A stretch of 35,306 nt of DNA from Gammaproteobacteria bacterium (GTDB lineage Bacteria > Pseudomonadota > Gammaproteobacteria > Steroidobacterales > Woeseiaceae), in assembly GCA_029863705.1 (NCBI GenBank), contig JAOTUU010000012.1, positions 1 through 35,306 on the forward strand, read 5' to 3'. Below, piece after piece: positions 9,414-17,587 of this stretch. Position 1 is the stretch's first letter, and each line of letters starts with the position of its first letter. The notes under the pieces were generated by a model. That model was not told where the DNA came from, did no database searches, and saw nothing but the letters and a program-made list of their open reading frames with translations. The translations under genes were made by a program, and so were the position numbers.

Positions 9414-9965
9414 TCAAGAGCCCTTGCGAACACCGATTGTAATGCGCCGCAATACATTATTCTTCAGTACGAAATGGTTATACAGCGCTGCGAGCACATG
9501 CACGATTAGCAGAACTGCGATGATCACCCAGGAGAATTCGTGGATTTCCTCCCAAAACTCATGTGACTCATCATTTTCGACAATCGGTAGTGCAACAGAA
9601 AACAAGCCGAAAAACGGCAACGCATTGCCACCGGTCGCAACCGTCATTGAACCCGAGATAAGCTGTACAAAAACTGAAATGTAGAGCCCCCAATGAACCA
9701 GCGTCGAGGCCGCGCGCTGCCATCCGGGTATACCGTCAGGATGCGCCGGCACGCCGTTAAGAAAACGCCAAACCAGCCGTACAGCCATTAACGCGAGTAC
9801 GATGAGGGCAACTGACGCGTGGAGTGCCCGCAATTCCAACTTCTCCGGCCCGCGCTCCATACCGGCCTGTTGCAAGCCCAGCCAGAGCAACACGAAGATG
9901 CCGATCGCGACTGACCAGTGCAACCATTTAGCCGCAGAACTGTATTCGATTTTTGTGTCGTGCAC
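9414..9965 (-). CDS. Cytochrome b561-type membrane protein
   Basis: A 183-aa protein with four hydrophobic helices, of the bacterial cytochrome b561 family: inner-membrane dihaem proteins passing electrons to or from quinone. Candidate haem ligands are His16 in A-K-W-L-H-W, the His of L-R-A-L-H-A-S, the His of T-L-V-H-W-G-L-Y and the His of L-L-I-V-H-V-L. The frame is open to a GTG at 9986, but the GTG at 9965 has a strong AAGGAG six nt upstream and follows the preceding gene's stop, so I prefer it. Its nitroreductase neighbour downstream may act as a redox partner; that is inference. Confidence 0.87.
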   Translation of the reverse strand: MHDTKIEYSSAAKWLHWSVAIGIFVLLWLGLQQAGMERGPEKLELRALHASVALIVLALMAVRLVWRFLNGVPAHPDGIPGWQRAASTLVHWGLYISVFVQLISGSMTVATGGNALPFFGLFSVALPIVENDESHEFWEEIHEFSWVIIAVLLIVHVLAALYNHFVLKNNVLRRITIGVRKGS

Positions 9966-9982
9966 ATCAGTCTCCTTAGTCT

Positions 9983-11299
9983 TCACCCTGGCTCGGAGCC
10001 GTGCTCCGCCGAAGCTGCGTCAAACCTCCGGCCAAGGTACATGCCAACAAACGACCAGATGCCTGCGATAACGGCACCGATTGCTGCGACCGCGCCGAGA
10101 CCCAGACCGGCGACACTCGTCAGCAAAGTAAACGCCCATGCTGTGACCATATCACCACCACGGTACAACACGATATCAACGACCGGCTTCGCTTTGAACC
10201 GGGTTTCCCTGTCTACGATTGTGAATAGCATTTCCCGCCCTGGTCGGGTAATAGCGTAGTTGCCCGCACGTCTGGCAACTTGCAATCCGGCAACAACAGC
10301 AACGACCGGCGACAGTGCGATTACGAGCATACCGATTGCCATCAACGCCGGAACCAACGCGAGTGTCGTTGCCATGCCAAATCGCGTCGTGATTCGGCTC
10401 GTGATAAACATGGCCGTGAGAATGGCCAGCGTATTCACCGCGAAATCGATATACGCCCAAATCTGGGTGCGTTCGTCACGCGTAAAAACCTCGAGCAAAT
10501 TCTTCAATTCAAAGTATACGAATGAGCCAATGGCAACATAGAGAAGAATGAACAGGCCGATCCCCAACAGGTAAGGACTCTTCAGGAAGATCGAAAAGCC
10601 GGCCAACGGATTTCGCCCCATGGCTTGCTGCGCACTGAGGTCCACGCGGACATCTTCATTGCCCAGAACCGTTCGCTTAAGCCTTTTAAGGACCAGAATA
10701 ATTGGAATCGGAATTAACAACATCGATGCCGAGATGAGCATCATGTTGTCAGTGCCAACATGTTCTACTAATTGTGCTGTCAATAGAGGCCCGACTATCG
10801 CCCCCACGCTCGCGCCGGTCGCAATAAACCCGAATAGCCTGGGTGCCTGCTCTTTGCTGAACAGGTCTGACATGAAGCTCCAGAACACCGACAAGTGAAA
10901 CAGGCTAAATACGCTGAGCCAGACATAAAAACCCTTGTCGACCAGATCCGGGTCAGCGAAAAAAGTCGAACCCGCGTAGAAGACGAAGAACGACAGCGCG
11001 AAAAAAGAATAGACGCCCGGCACCAGGAATCGAAAGCGAACGAACGATATGGCGGCACCATAGACACTTACGGCAATAACGCTGAGAAAGAAGGTCGTCG
11101 TCCAAAGCAGGCTGACCTCAACATCAGTCCAGTCGCTCGCCATCGCATCGCGAACCGGACGCATGATGAAGTACGCGGTCATCAGGATGAATACAAAAAA
11201 GAACGACAACAGCGTTGCGGCCAACTCATGGGGCTCGACCTTGGTCGCCGCTTTGACGATCCGCGCAATGGGATTGCCGCGACTGGATTCGTTCATCAT
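9983..11299 (-). CDS. ADP/ATP translocase-like (NTT-type) MFS transporter
   Basis: A 438-aa polytopic protein with about twelve hydrophobic segments. The first helix ends in T-A-Y-F-I-M-R-P-V-R-D-A-M, a form of the Y-Y-x-L-R-P-x-R-D signature of Npt/TlcC-type NTP-NDP exchange transporters and their bacterial relatives. In obligate intracellular bacteria these import host ATP. Copies in free-living proteobacteria are common but uncharacterised, so nucleotide transport here is only a possibility. It begins with tandem ATGs 7 nt after the RAM-domain gene stop. Cytochrome b561 follows, so the group looks like one transcript. Confidence 0.75.
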   Translation of the reverse strand: MMNESSRGNPIARIVKAATKVEPHELAATLLSFFFVFILMTAYFIMRPVRDAMASDWTDVEVSLLWTTTFFLSVIAVSVYGAAISFVRFRFLVPGVYSFFALSFFVFYAGSTFFADPDLVDKGFYVWLSVFSLFHLSVFWSFMSDLFSKEQAPRLFGFIATGASVGAIVGPLLTAQLVEHVGTDNMMLISASMLLIPIPIILVLKRLKRTVLGNEDVRVDLSAQQAMGRNPLAGFSIFLKSPYLLGIGLFILLYVAIGSFVYFELKNLLEVFTRDERTQIWAYIDFAVNTLAILTAMFITSRITTRFGMATTLALVPALMAIGMLVIALSPVVAVVAGLQVARRAGNYAITRPGREMLFTIVDRETRFKAKPVVDIVLYRGGDMVTAWAFTLLTSVAGLGLGAVAAIGAVIAGIWSFVGMYLGRRFDAASAEHGSEPG

Positions 11300-11306
11300 T
11301 TAATCT

Positions 11307-11585
11307 CTAGTCGAGTCCGAGTTCGAAACCTGCATCGAGTTCTTTTTTGGAATAGGCGCGAAATGCAATCATCGTCTCAGTCTCGACGATGCCCTCGAGG
11401 TGGCGCATTCTGTCACTGATGACGTCAGCGAGATCGTCGTTGCGAGCAACCTTCACTATCGCGATCAGGTCAACGCGACCGGCGACAGAAAAAACTTCCT
11501 GAACGCCATCCATCTCCGTGATCTGGTTGGCCAGCTCGGGAATTCGGCTGGTCTCAGCCTTTATCATGACGATTGCCGTTACCAT
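11307..11585 (-). CDS. Stand-alone Lrp/AsnC ligand-binding (RAM) domain protein
   Basis: A 92-aa protein made only of the RAM effector/oligomerisation domain of Lrp/AsnC regulators. It starts M-V-T-A-I-V-M-I-K and contains the central G-x-x-E-V-x-x-V-A-G-x-x-D-L motif of that fold. No helix-turn-helix precedes it. I use the ATG at 11585 because GGAG lies 8 nt upstream; a GTG at 11597 in the same frame lacks one. Such proteins form small-molecule-binding oligomers or partner with full-length Lrp proteins. It leads the transporter/cytochrome/nitroreductase group, where it could act as an effector sensor; that is inference. Confidence 0.88.
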   Translation of the reverse strand: MVTAIVMIKAETSRIPELANQITEMDGVQEVFSVAGRVDLIAIVKVARNDDLADVISDRMRHLEGIVETETMIAFRAYSKKELDAGFELGLD

Positions 11586-11647
11586 AGGTGTCTCCACGCT
11601 CTCTCATTGGATCAAGCGCGAAGCGTACCATTACCGGGGACTTACAA

Positions 11648-12349
11648 CTATTGAGCGGCCACCATGCCTTTGGCAACGGCCAGGAGTTGGTCAGCGGGAA
11701 GCCGTTCTTTGTAGTCCGCATTCGAATAGGCAAACGCGATTTTTCCGTCTTTATCCACTGCGAACACCGATGGCACCGGTAGCACTCCGTGTACTGCCAT
11801 CGACGAATCCGTGATGTCGTCGCCTTTCTCGACGCGCCTGTCGATCGCTTTTTGTGGCGCCTTGAACGCAATGCCAAACGCAATGGCGGCCTGAGCATCA
11901 GCATCGGAAAGGAGCTGATAATCGAGACCAGCGATGTCTTGTTGCGTCTCTTCATTCAGGCTCCGGTAGAGCAATTCCGGGCGATCACCGCTAAGGAACA
12001 GGACGTCCACGCCCAGCGCGTCGATGTCACCGATGACGTGTCGAAGCTCTGACAGGTGCATGTTGCAATAAGGACACCAGCCGCCGCGAAAAGATATGAG
12101 CAAGGCCGGCCGATCCAGTTTTCGCGGTTCAAACACGAATGGTTCATGGTCAACCGTTTCAACCGCAAATCGTGGCGCGACATCTCCAGCAACCAGGGGT
12201 TGAATCTCTTCGGCAGTCGTGGCAACAGGCGTATCGGCATGCCCGTACTGTACCGACATGCTGCATAGCAGACTCAGCACCAATACTGTCGACAGCAAGC
12301 TGATTACCGTGGCTCGGTCATTGAATTGCACAGTTGCGAAAATAGACAT
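11648..12349 (-). CDS. Exported peroxiredoxin-like (AhpC/TSA) thiol protein
   Basis: A 233-aa thioredoxin-fold protein. Residues 13-38 form a hydrophobic signal segment ending G-H-A-D, so it is probably periplasmic or membrane-anchored. The redox site is F-R-G-G-W-C-P-Y-C at 88-95, typical of the peroxiredoxin-like family in which a C-x-x-C pair replaces the classical peroxidatic T-x-x-C. The C-terminal part carries the P-V-P-S-V-F-A-V-D-K-D-G-K-I-x-F strand pair common in AhpC/TSA proteins. GGAG lies upstream of the ATG. The substrate (peroxide or protein disulfide) cannot be told. A 62-bp gap separates it from the RAM gene downstream. Confidence 0.85.
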   Translation of the reverse strand: MSIFATVQFNDRATVISLLSTVLVLSLLCSMSVQYGHADTPVATTAEEIQPLVAGDVAPRFAVETVDHEPFVFEPRKLDRPALLISFRGGWCPYCNMHLSELRHVIGDIDALGVDVLFLSGDRPELLYRSLNEETQQDIAGLDYQLLSDADAQAAIAFGIAFKAPQKAIDRRVEKGDDITDSSMAVHGVLPVPSVFAVDKDGKIAFAYSNADYKERLPADQLLAVAKGMVAAQ

Positions 12350-12405
12350 CTGTATCGCGCTCCTTAATCGTGTCGGTGAAACTGACCCGTGCAGGTAGCG
12401 GAATA

Positions 12406-14361
12406 TTACATGGCTTTCTCAAGAAGGTCGCAAGTGCCAACTTCCGTCACACCGCGACAACGATCCTTGGCTCGATACATGGCCTGATCCGCTTCGCGCA
12501 ACAATCCGGTCAATGTATTGGCGTTATCCGGGTAAAGTGCCAGTCCGATACTTGACGCGCAGTTCAGCTCGTCTTTGCCGATGAGGTACGGCTTTTCGAG
12601 TGTCGCCGTCAGGCGCCTCGCCAGCTGCTCGGCGATTTCACCCGTGACATCCGGCACCAGAGCAACGAATTCGTCACCGCCAGGGCGACCAATAACGTCG
12701 CAGGACCGCAGGCTTTTCCTCAGGCGCGCGGCAGCGATTGTCAGCATTTGGTCTCCAACTTCGTGCCCATAGTTGTCGTTAATTGTCTTGAAATCGTTGA
12801 GGTCAATGAAAAGCAGTGCTCCGGATGCATCGTCGGCGCTCTCTGTCAGGCGCTGTGATGCCTTACGCTCGAAGCCACGACGGTTCAGAACTCCGGTTAG
12901 CGGATCCGACAGCGCGATCGATTCCATTTGATCAACTTCGGCCTTGCCGTCCGTAACATCGACAAACGTGAGTGCGATGTCTGTGCCAAAGGGCTGGCAG
13001 ATCATTCGCAGCCACCTCACCGCGCCATTCGACTGATGTTGGGTCTCTATGTCGACACTTTCATTAGCCTGGATCGCTTTGCTGAAATCACCAACAACGG
13101 CCTTTGCCCGATCAGCATCCATCGCATTCGTGGCGATTCTCAAAATTTGCTCGCCGCTGCAGTCGAGCAGATCATCAGTTTCCATGTGCAGGAAGCGCGC
13201 GGCGGCTGTATTAGCAAATACACAGCGCAACTTCGCCTCGCCCTCTTTTTCATTCTGCGTCCAGCGAAGGCGAACGATGCCATTCACCGAGTGGTCAATA
13301 AGCGTCCGTAGCAGCGCCTCGCTGGCGCGGACTTCGGCCTGGGCTTTCTCTACATCGCTGACATCACGGAACATCAGAACCTTGCCATCAGATGAGGTTG
13401 CTCGGGTGGACGCCATATCTGACACCTGCACGTGCAAATATCGACCGGTTGCCGTCAGCATGTTTCGCGGTTCACCGCTGTCCAGCGCCTCGAAAATCTC
13501 CGGAGATTCACCGCCTAATACGACGCTCAGTGGCTCCATAAGTGCAGACGTTTCAGAGACGTCGAGCAGCGCCTCAGCACCGCGATTAAGTCCAATAATC
13601 CGACCTTGCTCATCCACTACAACAACTGGATCCCGCATATGCTGAAAAACGGTTTCATAGGCGAGTGGAGTAAACTCGATGATTTGCTCGCCAAGAATCA
13701 ACCAGGCGTAAATAGGCAGCATAACCGTGAGCACGATAGGCACAAACGAAATCGTATTCGAGCCAAAGCCCAGATCGTAGGCTAAGGTAGCGGAGAGCGG
13801 CGCAACACAAGCGGCAGCCAGAAGGAGTACACCGCGACGATGCGCCCTGGAAACTGCCGAACTGTGCGTCATCAGGGTTAATATTGCAGCACCGATTACA
13901 GCGTAGCTGTAGGGCGCGTGAATGAACAGGAACCACCGACCCCACTCCGCCGGGCGCGTCAGAAAATCGCCCGCCGCATTAGCGATAGGCACATACCACA
14001 TGAATTCGTGAAAATAGTTGGTCGCCGCAAACGCGATCGACACGATGGGAATGATCAGCATCATGACGACGCGGTGAATCGATGACCTGCGGCCTGTGTA
14101 CTCACGGAAACTGAAATAGGCCACAATTGGGAGGAGCGCCGTACCAACGAAGTGGCAGGTGCGACCGACCGAGAAAACATAGAATGTTGTCGACATTAGC
14201 TCGATCGCGCCGCCAACCACCCAGAAGCTAATAACAACGAATAGCAAGCCCATCGGCACCGTACCGGCTTCTCGCTTCGCCAAAACAAGGCGCAGCCCCA
14301 GCGCGAGATAGCACGCGGCGCTGAACATCAGGATGACTGACAAGCCGATTTCGAAGGTCAC
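12406..14361 (-). CDS. Diguanylate cyclase with 7TM histidine-kinase-type sensor and PAS domains
   Basis: I place the start at the GTG at 14361, which has TAAGGG 4 nt upstream and sits just before the first membrane helix. This gives 651 aa; the frame is open to 14454. Residues about 1-230 hold seven hydrophobic helices of the histidine-kinase N-terminal 7TM type. A PAS domain follows (about 240-340), then a second PAS-like region (about 345-475), then GGDEF (about 485-645). The active motif G-G-D-E-F is at 561-565. The inhibitory I-site R-S-C-D ends exactly five residues before it, so the enzyme should make c-di-GMP and be product-inhibited. No EAL domain is present. It stands alone, flanked by gaps. 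Confidence 0.92.
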   Translation of the reverse strand: MTFEIGLSVILMFSAACYLALGLRLVLAKREAGTVPMGLLFVVISFWVVGGAIELMSTTFYVFSVGRTCHFVGTALLPIVAYFSFREYTGRRSSIHRVVMMLIIPIVSIAFAATNYFHEFMWYVPIANAAGDFLTRPAEWGRWFLFIHAPYSYAVIGAAILTLMTHSSAVSRAHRRGVLLLAAACVAPLSATLAYDLGFGSNTISFVPIVLTVMLPIYAWLILGEQIIEFTPLAYETVFQHMRDPVVVVDEQGRIIGLNRGAEALLDVSETSALMEPLSVVLGGESPEIFEALDSGEPRNMLTATGRYLHVQVSDMASTRATSSDGKVLMFRDVSDVEKAQAEVRASEALLRTLIDHSVNGIVRLRWTQNEKEGEAKLRCVFANTAAARFLHMETDDLLDCSGEQILRIATNAMDADRAKAVVGDFSKAIQANESVDIETQHQSNGAVRWLRMICQPFGTDIALTFVDVTDGKAEVDQMESIALSDPLTGVLNRRGFERKASQRLTESADDASGALLFIDLNDFKTINDNYGHEVGDQMLTIAAARLRKSLRSCDVIGRPGGDEFVALVPDVTGEIAEQLARRLTATLEKPYLIGKDELNCASSIGLALYPDNANTLTGLLREADQAMYRAKDRCRGVTEVGTCDLLEKAM

Positions 14362-14595
14362 TTTTCCCTTACCCGAGCGTACGAAAGACTTTGTTATGGT
14401 AAGCGGCCAAGCGGCCATTTTCGCGGAACTGTTCCACAGCTTTTTAGTCCGCAAATCGCCACGGGTGGTCGATTTTTCTCATAACAGAGACTTTTGGGTC
14501 TTTTTCGCGCGCTCACATGCACGATAGGTAATTGTTTTTATGGTTCTTTTTGGGGTTTTGTAGTGCTTTCGACGAGCCGACGGTCCATCGATAGA
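14362..14595. other. 234-bp intergenic region upstream of the diguanylate cyclase
   Basis: This is the longest non-coding stretch in the window, between the phosphotransferase stop and the diguanylate cyclase start. It contains an 11-bp inverted repeat, GGAACTGTTCC, at 14425-14435, and a tandem AAGCGGCC repeat at 14401-14416. There is also a T-rich stretch around 14521-14555. The inverted repeat lies 64 bp before the cyclase start and could be an operator. I see no clear promoter, strong terminator or RNA gene. Confidence 0.4.
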
Positions 14596-15639
14596 TCAAC
14601 GGCCACATTCCTGCCGCAGTCGATCCGAAAGCGCCTGCGGCGTTATCGCGTTGATCCGGGCCAGAAAACGTTCTGCACCACTTTCGCTGTGCAGCGATTC
14701 CTGTGCATAGTTATCGTCATTGCCTTTTACTGCCAGGCGCCAGTACAGCATCGTCAGTGTCGTTGCCAGGCGCGTCCGCAACAGGTGGTAGAGCAGATCG
14801 ATTTCGACATCTTCAAGTGGCGAAATCCGGTCATAAGCGGCAATAAACGCCGCGATGTATGCCAATGCGTCCGCATCATCGCAGCGCAGGTACGAGGCGG
14901 CTATAGCGAGTTCGACCACCAACGGGGCGCGTAACATGTCCCCGAAGTCGATGATGCCCGCCACCGACCCCGAGTCATTTTCCTCCACGAGCACGTTGCC
15001 AGGATTCACGTCATTGTGAATAACCTGATGCCGCAAGGCGGCGAACTGCGGCTCAGCGACCCGCTGGAAGTCGTCGAAACAGTCCAGCACCACCTGGCGC
15101 AGTACCCCATCCGGAATGTGCGTCGTCAAGGGAAGCAGGTTTGCAGCGCGCTGCATGTCCCAAAGCAGCGGCTGTTGATCGCCATCGCATTCGAAGTCGC
15201 TGAGTGCGATATCCAGATACGCAAGAGATCGCCCGATGGAGCGCATCAACGAAAGCGTCGGAGACACGTCGGCGAGCAGGCGGCCGGGCAAATAGCTGAC
15301 AACTCGAACAACATGCCTTGTTTCACCGTGCAGAATCGTTGTCGATGAGGCGCCACCTCGCGTTCGGCGAATCTTCGGCACCGTGGCCCTGCACTCGCGC
15401 GCCTCAAGATGCAATAGCCCCAGAATTTGAAAATCGGCGGCTTTCTGGTCCTCGGCAGCGCCGGCGATCTTGACGACGTAGCTCTGGCCATCACTGGCCG
15501 CCAGGCAAAAATTCTGGTCACGCTCGCTGAGCAGCGGCCGCAATCGTCCATCCAGACCGTAGTCCGTCCTGAGTAACCGCGCCACCTCAGCATCACTGAG
15601 TCGCGGAGCGCACACATCAAGCTTACCCAGCGGGTTCAT
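14596..15639 (-). CDS. APH-fold phosphotransferase, hydroxylysine-kinase/ETNPPL-N-terminal-like
   Basis: A 347-aa aminoglycoside-phosphotransferase-fold kinase. The N-lobe has S-E-R-D-Q-N-F and the ATP-binding lysine in S-Y-V-V-K-I. The catalytic loop is H-N-D-V-N-P-G-N-V-L, and the metal-binding segment is G-I-I-D-F-G-D-M. These features resemble hydroxylysine kinase and the kinase domain found N-terminal to class-III aminotransferases in many bacteria. No aminotransferase follows here, so it is a free-standing kinase for a small amine or amino-alcohol; the substrate is not determined. The start ATG at 15639 has only a weak ribosome binding site. It diverges from the interrupted AlbA_2 gene. 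Confidence 0.82.
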   Translation of the reverse strand: MNPLGKLDVCAPRLSDAEVARLLRTDYGLDGRLRPLLSERDQNFCLAASDGQSYVVKIAGAAEDQKAADFQILGLLHLEARECRATVPKIRRTRGGASSTTILHGETRHVVRVVSYLPGRLLADVSPTLSLMRSIGRSLAYLDIALSDFECDGDQQPLLWDMQRAANLLPLTTHIPDGVLRQVVLDCFDDFQRVAEPQFAALRHQVIHNDVNPGNVLVEENDSGSVAGIIDFGDMLRAPLVVELAIAASYLRCDDADALAYIAAFIAAYDRISPLEDVEIDLLYHLLRTRLATTLTMLYWRLAVKGNDDNYAQESLHSESGAERFLARINAITPQALSDRLRQECGR

Positions 15640-15759
15640 TTGGGCACCATTATTGGAATCAGACGCATAAAAAGGGCCATTCTGTCACGCCTGCGCCTGA
15701 CCAGAAATGCCGACCAGTTCCGGCTTCTCTTCAACATAATCGTTCATAGTAAACAAGTT

Positions 15760-16923
15760 ATGAAACATCTGGCTCGCCTAGTCCAATCAGCGACACCGAC
15801 CACCGCCGTACAATTTCGCAAGAACGCGTATGGCAAGAACGGCGTACAGAGCTTCCTGCGCGACGTTCTGGCAATGGCGAACGCTGCAGTAGAGGGCCCT
15901 CGATACATCGTAACTGGCGCCGACTTCGATGCGCGTGGCCGCAAGCGATTGTTCGGAGTAGACCGAGACGACTTCTCAGGGACTCCGGCATACCTGCCCC
16001 TCGCCAATGAACACATCGAGCCGCCAATCTGAATCCGTTATCAGCCCGTCACCGTAGAGGGCGAGCGCCTGGGCGTTTTTGAGATAGGCGATTGCCAGGA
16101 TCGGCCGTACATGATGCGAATCGACTTCTCGGAAGCCTTACGCCGCGGTGACGCATACGCACGCCTTAACGACTCGGCGTTCAAGCTGGGACGACGCCAA
16201 CTACAAAGCCTGTTTGAGAAAAAATTCCACGACTCAGTATCGGCCGCGAATATCGAAATTGGTTTTCCAGGTGACATCATTCACAAGGACCAGAAACTAC
16301 CGACCTGCAGCCTGTCGCAACTGCCCTCTTCGATTGCCAGCTCCAAACTCTACGAATTGATTCAAGCAAAAAGCAAGGTTCATGCCACGACGCCCAATAC
16401 CATAGTCGCCCGGCTTACCCACGCGCGCCTGTTTGGCACAGACAGGCCATACGAAGAGCGTTCGACAGACGATATCCGAAAGGAAATGCAGCAGATCGCG
16501 CGTCGTTATCTCCAGCATGATCAACACTTTCTTTTCACCGAGAATGGCTGCGACCTGCAGCTTGTCGTGCTCAATCAGGGAGAGGAAGACCTGAACGATG
16601 CATCCTTAACCTTCGCCTTGCCAAACCACGACTCAATCCATGTCGCGAGCCAGCTGCCAAAGCTGTATCGTAATGACCGTTTCGTCGACCGCACGCCGGC
16701 AGAGCATGCCGACTATCCGGCAGTAACTGTACGAGACAACGCGATCAACGTATCGGTCAAACTCGGTGACGTTCGGCCCGGGGAGCCGATTGACGTTTTC
16801 AAGACACCGCTTCGACTTTGCGTAGGGTCAGATCTCAAAGGCCGGCGAATCGGTATTCAGTATTCGCTGTTTGCGCATAACCTGCGCACTCCGGCAACGG
16901 GCAAACTAAGGCTGCTGTTCTAG
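15760..16923 (+). pseudogene. AlbA_2/Schlafen-type ATP-binding protein gene interrupted by one in-frame TGA
   Basis: One continuous reading frame (about 387 codons from the ATG at 15760) is cut by a TGA at 16030-16032. Before the stop is S-F-L-R-D-V-L-A-M-A-N-A, then I-V-T-G-A-D-F-D and E-P-P-I. After it the same frame continues I-R-Y-Q-P-V-T-V-E-G-E-R-L-G-V-F-E-I-G, then R-P-Y-M-M-R. This is one uninterrupted AlbA_2 (divergent AAA_4/Schlafen) domain, so the stop is inside the domain rather than between two genes. CGA to TGA (Arg to stop) would restore I-R-I-R-Y. A C-terminal piece could start at the ATG at 16111, but it would lack most of the AlbA_2 domain. The C-terminal ~200 residues are unrecognised. 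The start at 15760 is the least certain part; no good Shine-Dalgarno sequence is seen. Confidence 0.75.
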
Positions 16924-16935
16924 CTCAATGTCGAT

Positions 16936-17526
16936 CTAAACCAGCGTGCCAGCAAGGGTTTTCGCGGCATGCGCCTTGGCACCATCGATAATGTCCGCGA
17001 CCTCAGAACGGTGTTGACGCAACTCTTCAGGAGATAATGCGTCGAGTTCGTGAGGAAATACCAGCCACTCCGCCGTTTCCCTCAGGAAATAGTCTGGCAC
17101 GATATCCGTTTCGTTTCGGCTTGGCTTAAACCAGGGCACAGCGACCCGCATGTCCTCGGGTGTATTGCCGCGCGCCCGTTTGGTCAGTTCTTCAATGACA
17201 GCAACGATCGTGTTGCCGGTATCGAAAACATCGTCGACGATGAGTACGCGATCGTCGTGACAGATTTTCTTGATGATGTAGTTGAGCCCATGCACCGCGA
17301 CCGATCCGCGCTGGTCGACGCCAACGTAGGAGGAGGTTCTGATAGCAATGTGATCAGCCTCGACCCCGCAATAGGCAAGAATCTCTTGCACGGCCATGCC
17401 CACCGGCGTCCCGCCACGCCAAATGGCGATGATCATCGTGGGTTTGAATCCGCTTTCCAGGATATCGAGCCCGAGGCGGAATGAATCCTCGAGCAAATCC
17501 TGCGCTGATAGTACGACTTTGCTCAT
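16936..17526 (-). CDS. Purine phosphoribosyltransferase-like protein (copy 1)
   Basis: A 196-aa type I phosphoribosyltransferase-fold protein. The PRPP-binding signature is V-L-I-V-D-D-V-F-D-T-G-N-T (about residues 93-105). The N-terminal part has I-W-R-G-G-T-P-V-G and D-H-I-A-I-R-T-S. I start at the ATG at 17526 (M-S-K-V-V-L-S); the frame stays open further upstream, but that part lies in the promoter gap and shows no family resemblance. It is clearly paralogous to the divergent gene at 17588. Hypoxanthine, guanine or xanthine salvage is the likely role, given the fold and the purine degradation operon alongside. Base specificity cannot be read. Confidence 0.82.
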   Translation of the reverse strand: MSKVVLSAQDLLEDSFRLGLDILESGFKPTMIIAIWRGGTPVGMAVQEILAYCGVEADHIAIRTSSYVGVDQRGSVAVHGLNYIIKKICHDDRVLIVDDVFDTGNTIVAVIEELTKRARGNTPEDMRVAVPWFKPSRNETDIVPDYFLRETAEWLVFPHELDALSPEELRQHRSEVADIIDGAKAHAAKTLAGTLV

Positions 17527-17587
17527 TGTTATTCTGGCGTGATAATGTTTCGCCTTGATTGTACAGCACCTGGGGCCGACAAAAACT
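17527..17587. promoter_or_regulatory. 61-bp divergent promoter region between two paralogous phosphoribosyltransferase genes
   Basis: Both genes start outward from this gap, so at least two promoters must lie here or overlap the 5' ends of the genes. I cannot point to confident -35/-10 boxes. GATAATG at 17540-17546 reads rightward and may be part of a -10 element for the + strand gene. No perfect palindrome that could be a PurR-like site was noticed. Confidence 0.4.

Noticed and set aside
14401-14416. Tandem AAGCGGCC repeat
   Set aside because: Only two copies of an 8-mer; too short to infer a function.
14488-14505. AGAC-loop-GTCT followed by a T run, resembling an intrinsic terminator
   Set aside because: The stem is only 4 bp and low in GC, too weak to call. 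It also points rightward, while the flanking genes are transcribed leftward.
16030-16032. The in-frame TGA as a selenocysteine codon
   Set aside because: The expected residue in this AlbA_2 position is Arg or another ordinary residue, not Cys. I see no obvious SECIS-like hairpin right after it and no selenoprotein family of this type is known to me.
16111-16923. The downstream part of the AlbA_2 gene as an independent gene
   Set aside because: Family similarity begins well before 16111 in the same frame and no Shine-Dalgarno sequence precedes the ATGATG, so it is better read as the remainder of an interrupted gene.
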